Positions 60,159-64,000 of a stretch of DNA of 64,000 nucleotides are shown piece after piece. The DNA is from Usitatibacter palustris (GTDB lineage: Bacteria; Pseudomonadota; Gammaproteobacteria; Burkholderiales; Usitatibacteraceae): NCBI RefSeq assembly GCF_013003985.1, contig NZ_CP053073.1, positions 3,596,001-3,660,000 on the forward strand, in the 5' to 3' direction. The position numbers and the translations under genes are program-made. Under the pieces are notes generated by a model that had not been told where the DNA came from, did no database searches, and saw nothing but the letters and a program-made list of their open reading frames with translations. Numbering within the stretch: the first letter of the stretch is position 1; the number at the start of each line of letters is the position of its first letter.

Positions 60159-63100
60159 CGCTTCGAGCTTACCGCAGGCAACGCGAAGCCCAGCATCAAC
60201 ATCGCGAGCAGCAGCATCGCCCACTCCGACAGCGTCGGAATCGGCACGGAAGCCGGCGAGCCCGCGGGCGCGCCCGGCCCGCCCTGATCGACGATCGTGC
60301 CGTTGGCGAGAAGATCGTCGTCGCCCTGGCCGCCGTCGGTGATCGAGAACCGCACCGTGTCGCCGGCGATGGTCGCGGGCAACACATACCAATGCGGCGC
60401 TGGCGTGGCGGGTTCCGGCCCGTACTTCCAGTACTGCGTGCCCACCGGATGCCCGGCCGGATACGAGATCGTGAAATTGACAGTGGAGCCCGGCGTGCAA
60501 CCGCTCAACGTGAACTCGAACAAGCCGTGCGGGAAGACGATGCCGCCGCTTGGCGCGGTCGGCGGGCTCGACGGATCTCCGCTCACGGGGATGTAGCGGC
60601 TGTTGGCGAACGTGCACGTGAGGCCGCCGCCCGTGAAGACCGCGATGATCGTGCCGCTGCCCGTCGCCGAGGGAGCGATGTAGGAGCGGACGATGAGCTG
60701 CGGCGTGACGCTCACCGGGTCGGAGGGCGGACTGATGCCGATCGCATTGGTCGCGGTGACCGAGCAGTTGTACGTCGACCCGTTCGTGAGGCCCGTCACC
60801 GTCAGCGGCGACGTGGGACCCGAAGCAGTGAACGCGCCGCAGGTCAGCGTGTACGACGTGATCGTCGAGCCGCCATCGGAGGTCGCGCGGAATGCGATGG
60901 TCGCGCGGCCATTGCCCGCCGCGGAGGCGATGATCCTCGGCGCGCCGGGAACCGTTGCCGGCGAAATGGGCGTGACGCTGTTGGAAGGTGCGGAGGACGG
61001 ACCCGTGCCCACCGCGTTGGTCGCGGTGACCGTGAACGTGTACGCGGTTCCGTTCGCGAGACCACTCACCACGATCGGTGACGACGGCGCGCTTGCCGTG
61101 ATGCCGCCAGGCGACGATGTCGCGGTGTACGACGTGATCGGCGATCCACCGTTCGACGTGGGCGGCGTGAACGTGACCGTCGCCTGGGAATTGCCCGCAG
61201 TCGCGGTGCCGATCGTCGGCGCGCCGGGAAGCGTTCCCGGCGTGACGCTGTTGGAAGGCGCCGATGCGGGCCCCGTGCCCACCGCGGTCGTGGCCGTCAC
61301 CGTGAAGGTGTAGGCCGTTCCATTCGCGAGGCCGTTCACGACGATCGGTGACGCAGCGCCGCTCGCGACGATGCCGCCGGGTGAAGACGTCACGGTGTAC
61401 GACGTGATCGCCGAGCCGCCGTTCGATGCGGGCGGCGTGAACGCAACGCTCGCCTGCGCATTGCCCGCCGTCGCGACGCCGATTGTCGGTGCACCGGGAA
61501 GCGTCACAGGAGTCACGCTGTTCGAAGCCGCCGACGGCAGCCCCGTGCCCTGCGCGTTAGTCGCCGTCACGGTGAACGTGTACGCGGTCCCGTTCGTGAG
61601 GCCCGTCACGACGATGGGCGAGGCCGCGCCGCTCGCCGTGATGCCGCCGATCGAGGACGTGACGGTGTACGACGTGATCGCGGAGCCGCCGGTCGAGGAC
61701 GGTGGCGTGAAGGTGACCGTCGCTTGCGCATTGCCCGCGGTGGCAACGCCGATCGTGGGTGCACCGGGAACCGTCGTCGGCGTGACGCTGTTGGAGGGCG
61801 CCGATGCGGGCCCCGTGCCGATCGCATTCGTCGCGGTCACCGTGAAGGTGTAGGCCGTGCCGTTCGTGAGGCCGCTCACGATGAGGGGCGAGGCCGCGCC
61901 ACTCACGACGATGCCGCCGGGCGACGACGTGACGGTGTACGAGGTCACCGGCAGACCGCCGTTGGAAGCAGGCTGCGTGAACGCAACCAGCGCCTGCGCA
62001 TTGCCTGCCGCTGCAATCAGGGCAAAGGGCGCGCCCGGAATGGTCGCAGGCGTCACGCTATTCGAAGGCGAGGACGCAGGCCCCGTACCCACCGCGGTCG
62101 TCGCGCGAACAGTAAAGGTGTACGCCGTGCCATTCGCGAGCCCACCCACGACGATCGGCGACGCAGCGCCGCTCGCGGTGATGCCGCCGGGCGATGATGT
62201 AACGGTGTACGAAGTGATCGCCGTGCCACCGTTCGCCGCGGGCGGCGTGAACGCGATGGTGGCCTGCGTGTTGCCCGCCGTCGCCACGCCGATCGTCGGC
62301 GCACCGGGAAGCGAGACCGGCGTGACGCTGTTCGAGGGCGCCGACGGCGGCCCCGTGCCCACCGAGTTCGTCGCCGTCACGGTGAACGTGTACGCGGTCC
62401 CGTTGGTGAGTCCCGTCACCGCGATCGGCGACGCCGGACCACTCGCGGTGATGCCGCCGGGCGAGGACGTGACGGTGTACGAGGTGATCGTCGCGCCACC
62501 GTTCAACACCGGCGGCGTGAACGTCACTCCCGCCTGCGCATTGCCTGCGGAGGCCACGCCGATCGTCGGCGCACCGGGAAGCGCCGCAACGAGGGCGGTG
62601 GTATCGGTCGCCGAGTTGTTGGCCGGCGCGAGATCGTTCACTCCCGCGGGTGCCGCGATGGCTGCGGTGACGGACAGTGTTCCCGTCGCGCTGGGGGAGA
62701 CCGTGCAGCCCGCGGTGTAGATCACGCGTCCGCCCGGCGGCAGGAACACCGTGTCGTTGATGCTGCCGTTTCCGCCTGGCGTGCAGCTGCCGCCCGCGCC
62801 GATGCAGATCCACGTGCAGGTGAGCGACGACGGGAAGGTGGTGGTCACCGTCGCGCCACTCGCGCCGCCGGGGCCTGCGTTGCTCGCCGTGATCGTGTAC
62901 GTGACGTTGCCGCCTGGCTGCGCCGTCGTGACGCCGTCGGTGTTCGTGATCGCGAGGTCGGCCGAGATGCCGATCGTGTCGGTGTCGGTCGCGACGTTGT
63001 CGCCGAAGTTGGGATCGACCGCGGTTCCCGGCGTGAGGAAGGTCGCGGTGTTGACGAGCGTGCCGGTGGCCGTGAGTGAAACAGCGCAGGTGGCCGTATA

Positions 63101-64000
63101 GGTCACGCTGCCGCCCCGCACGAGGTTCACCGTCGCATCGTTGATGTTTCCCGCGCCACTCGCCGCACAGGTGCTTCCCGCGCCTCCCGCGCAGGTCCAG
63201 TTGCACGTGAGCTGCGACGGGAAGGTATCGACGAGCCGCGCACCGAACACCGGGAAGGGCCCGGCGTTCCTCGCATTGATGGTGTAAGTGACGTTGCCGC
63301 CCGGGAACGCGGTTGTGACGTTGTCGGTGTTGGTGACCGAGAGGTCCGTGGCCTGCTCAGCCAGGATCTCCCAGCCGAAATCTGCCGGCGGTCCACCGGC
63401 GAAAGTGCTGAGCGCGCCAACCGGATTGTCCGAGGCGAACGAGCCCGCCGCCGCGGTGACGAAGTAGAGATCGCCGCTGGTGCCGAGGTCCGGCGGCGAG
63501 AAGATCCCCTGCGCAAGGTTGTTGAGCTGCTCGGCCGTCGCGCCGGTCGAGCCGTTCGCGTTGTCGAACGAGATGCCCGCCCAGAGCCGCGACGTATCGA
63601 GAACGAAGCGGGTGCTCGTCTTGATCGTGCCCACGCGGCCGGCGGTGAACACGATCGGGTTGTACGTGAACGCCGCGATGAGCGTGCCCGGCCCGCCGGC
63701 CAGGCCATCGGCCGCATAGAAACGAACCAGCATGCGCGCCGAGACGTCCACGGCGTTCTGGTTCGTGACGGTGAAGCGAAAACCGTTGACCTGGTATGGC
63801 GGCGTGCCGGCCAGGGTGAGGTCGTCGGCGGCCAGGCGCGTGATCGTGTTGAGGAGCTGCTGCGCGGCGCCGCCCGCGGCGTACGACTGGTTCCGGAATG
63901 TCGCCAGGTTGGAGTACACCGCGTCGTTGCTGGCGGCCTTCAGGCCGCGCTGCTCCACCCGGGCGTCGCCGCCAGCCTGGTCGGAAACCTGGGCTTTCGC
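60155..64000 (-). CDS. FN3-repeat, DUF11 and IPTL-CTERM surface protein (5' end outside window)
   Basis: More than 1280 residues; the frame is open to the window edge, where it reads AKAQVSDQAGG, probably just after a signal peptide. After an N-terminal domain of about 200 residues come two DUF11 modules (LSVTNTDNVTTAFPGGNVTY; LAITNTDGVTTAQPGGNVTY), then seven fibronectin type III-like repeats of about 90 residues, each starting near PGAPTIGVATAGN and containing ITSYTVTSSPGGI and NGTAYTFTVTATN. The end PIPTLSEWAMLLLAMLMLGF with a basic tail is an IPTL-CTERM sorting signal. Probably secreted or surface-anchored adhesin. The repeats are about 270 bp apart and very similar at DNA level. Confidence 0.92.
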   Translation of the reverse strand, partial: AKAQVSDQAGGDARVEQRGLKAASNDAVYSNLATFRNQSYAAGGAAQQLLNTITRLAADDLTLAGTPPYQVNGFRFTVTNQNAVDVSARMLVRFYAADGLAGGPGTLIAAFTYNPIVFTAGRVGTIKTSTRFVLDTSRLWAGISFDNANGSTGATAEQLNNLAQGIFSPPDLGTSGDLYFVTAAAGSFASDNPVGALSTFAGGPPADFGWEILAEQATDLSVTNTDNVTTAFPGGNVTYTINARNAGPFPVFGARLVDTFPSQLTCNWTCAGGAGSTCAASGAGNINDATVNLVRGGSVTYTATCAVSLTATGTLVNTATFLTPGTAVDPNFGDNVATDTDTIGISADLAITNTDGVTTAQPGGNVTYTITASNAGPGGASGATVTTTFPSSLTCTWICIGAGGSCTPGGNGSINDTVFLPPGGRVIYTAGCTVSPSATGTLSVTAAIAAPAGVNDLAPANNSATDTTALVAALPGAPTIGVASAGNAQAGVTFTPPVLNGGATITSYTVTSSPGGITASGPASPIAVTGLTNGTAYTFTVTATNSVGTGPPSAPSNSVTPVSLPGAPTIGVATAGNTQATIAFTPPAANGGTAITSYTVTSSPGGITASGAASPIVVGGLANGTAYTFTVRATTAVGTGPASSPSNSVTPATIPGAPFALIAAAGNAQALVAFTQPASNGGLPVTSYTVTSSPGGIVVSGAASPLIVSGLTNGTAYTFTVTATNAIGTGPASAPSNSVTPTTVPGAPTIGVATAGNAQATVTFTPPSSTGGSAITSYTVTSSIGGITASGAASPIVVTGLTNGTAYTFTVTATNAQGTGLPSAASNSVTPVTLPGAPTIGVATAGNAQASVAFTPPASNGGSAITSYTVTSSPGGIVASGAASPIVVNGLANGTAYTFTVTATTAVGTGPASAPSNSVTPGTLPGAPTIGTATAGNSQATVTFTPPTSNGGSPITSYTATSSPGGITASAPSSPIVVSGLANGTAYTFTVTATNAVGTGPSSAPSNSVTPISPATVPGAPRIIASAAGNGRATIAFRATSDGGSTITSYTLTCGAFTASGPTSPLTVTGLTNGSTYNCSVTATNAIGISPPSDPVSVTPQLIVRSYIAPSATGSGTIIAVFTGGGLTCTFANSRYIPVSGDPSSPPTAPSGGIVFPHGLFEFTLSGCTPGSTVNFTISYPAGHPVGTQYWKYGPEPATPAPHWYVLPATIAGDTVRFSITDGGQGDDDLLANGTIVDQGGPGAPAGSPASVPIPTLSEWAMLLLAMLMLGFALPAVSSKR

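Noticed and set aside
60392..62720. Several plus-strand frames in the FN3-repeat region with repeating MPPGDDVTVYEV-like text
   Set aside because: The repetition mirrors the FN3 DNA repeats of the minus-strand gene; no RBS or independent domain.

Overview
The window is a compact, GC-rich chromosomal segment of a Gram-negative bacterium, most likely a soil or water betaproteobacterium. The case rests on several features together: the order ffh / ccsA-like gene / CorB-type transporter gene, three Bug-family periplasmic receptors, an IPTL-CTERM surface protein, a TonB-dependent receptor, a PlpD-type patatin/BamA protein and a CadR metal switch. The genus cannot be fixed from sequence reading alone. 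Genes are packed tightly with many 4-base start/stop overlaps. No rRNA, prophage or CRISPR array was seen.

Layout. 1-3.3 kb: truncated ffh, then a cytochrome-c-assembly-like membrane gene and a DUF21/CBS/CorC transporter. 3.4-12.3 kb (minus strand): an arsenosugar-type cluster with a SelD-associated oxidoreductase, DUF3047, two rSAM/selenodomain-associated glycosyltransferases, DUF547, a TVP38-flavoprotein fusion, beta-carbonic anhydrase, a degenerate metallophosphoesterase and the radical SAM enzyme ArsS. ArsM is absent. 12.3-16.2 kb: tryptophan 2,3-dioxygenase, CYTH/CHAD protein and a double-domain PPK2 kinase (polyphosphate metabolism). 16.2-21.2 kb: a partner-switching module (RsbW-like kinase, FecR, OmpA lipoprotein, CHASE2-PP2C phosphatase, MBL hydrolase, STAS protein) with no sigma factor. 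21.3-22.9 kb: an RstA-like regulator with a kinase lacking any sensor domain. 23-26.3 kb: TonB-dependent receptor and tRNA-Phe. 26.4-34.2 kb: AbrB-type permease, then a LacI regulator with two matching operators and a sugar-acid operon (Bug receptor, IlvD/Edd dehydratase, SMP-30 lactonase, GarL-type aldolase, second Bug receptor). 34.4-36.1 kb: YadG/YadH exporter. 36-43 kb: CBS protein, two patatins, a small two-finger PARP-type zinc-finger protein, HPr, BaiN-like flavoprotein. 43-50 kb: aldo/keto reductase, NhaA, acetyltransferases, third Bug receptor, VOC protein, CDF exporter with CadR. 49.6-50.1 kb: a GIY-YIG nuclease gene enclosed by near-perfect 51-bp inverted repeats. 50.1-53.9 kb: GntR/ABC/rhodanese operon. 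54-64 kb: secreted proteins, erythromycin-esterase-like enzyme, hydrolase, GFA protein, small K+ channel and a large FN3-repeat IPTL-CTERM protein that runs off the window.

The most unusual theme is palindromic repeats. Several families are scattered between genes, and five genes in this window stop inside such a repeat. In one repeat family the full-length copy carries a GIY-YIG nuclease gene exactly where solo copies have only a short loop. This looks like an autonomous element and its MITE-like derivatives, and it is the best candidate here for an undescribed system.
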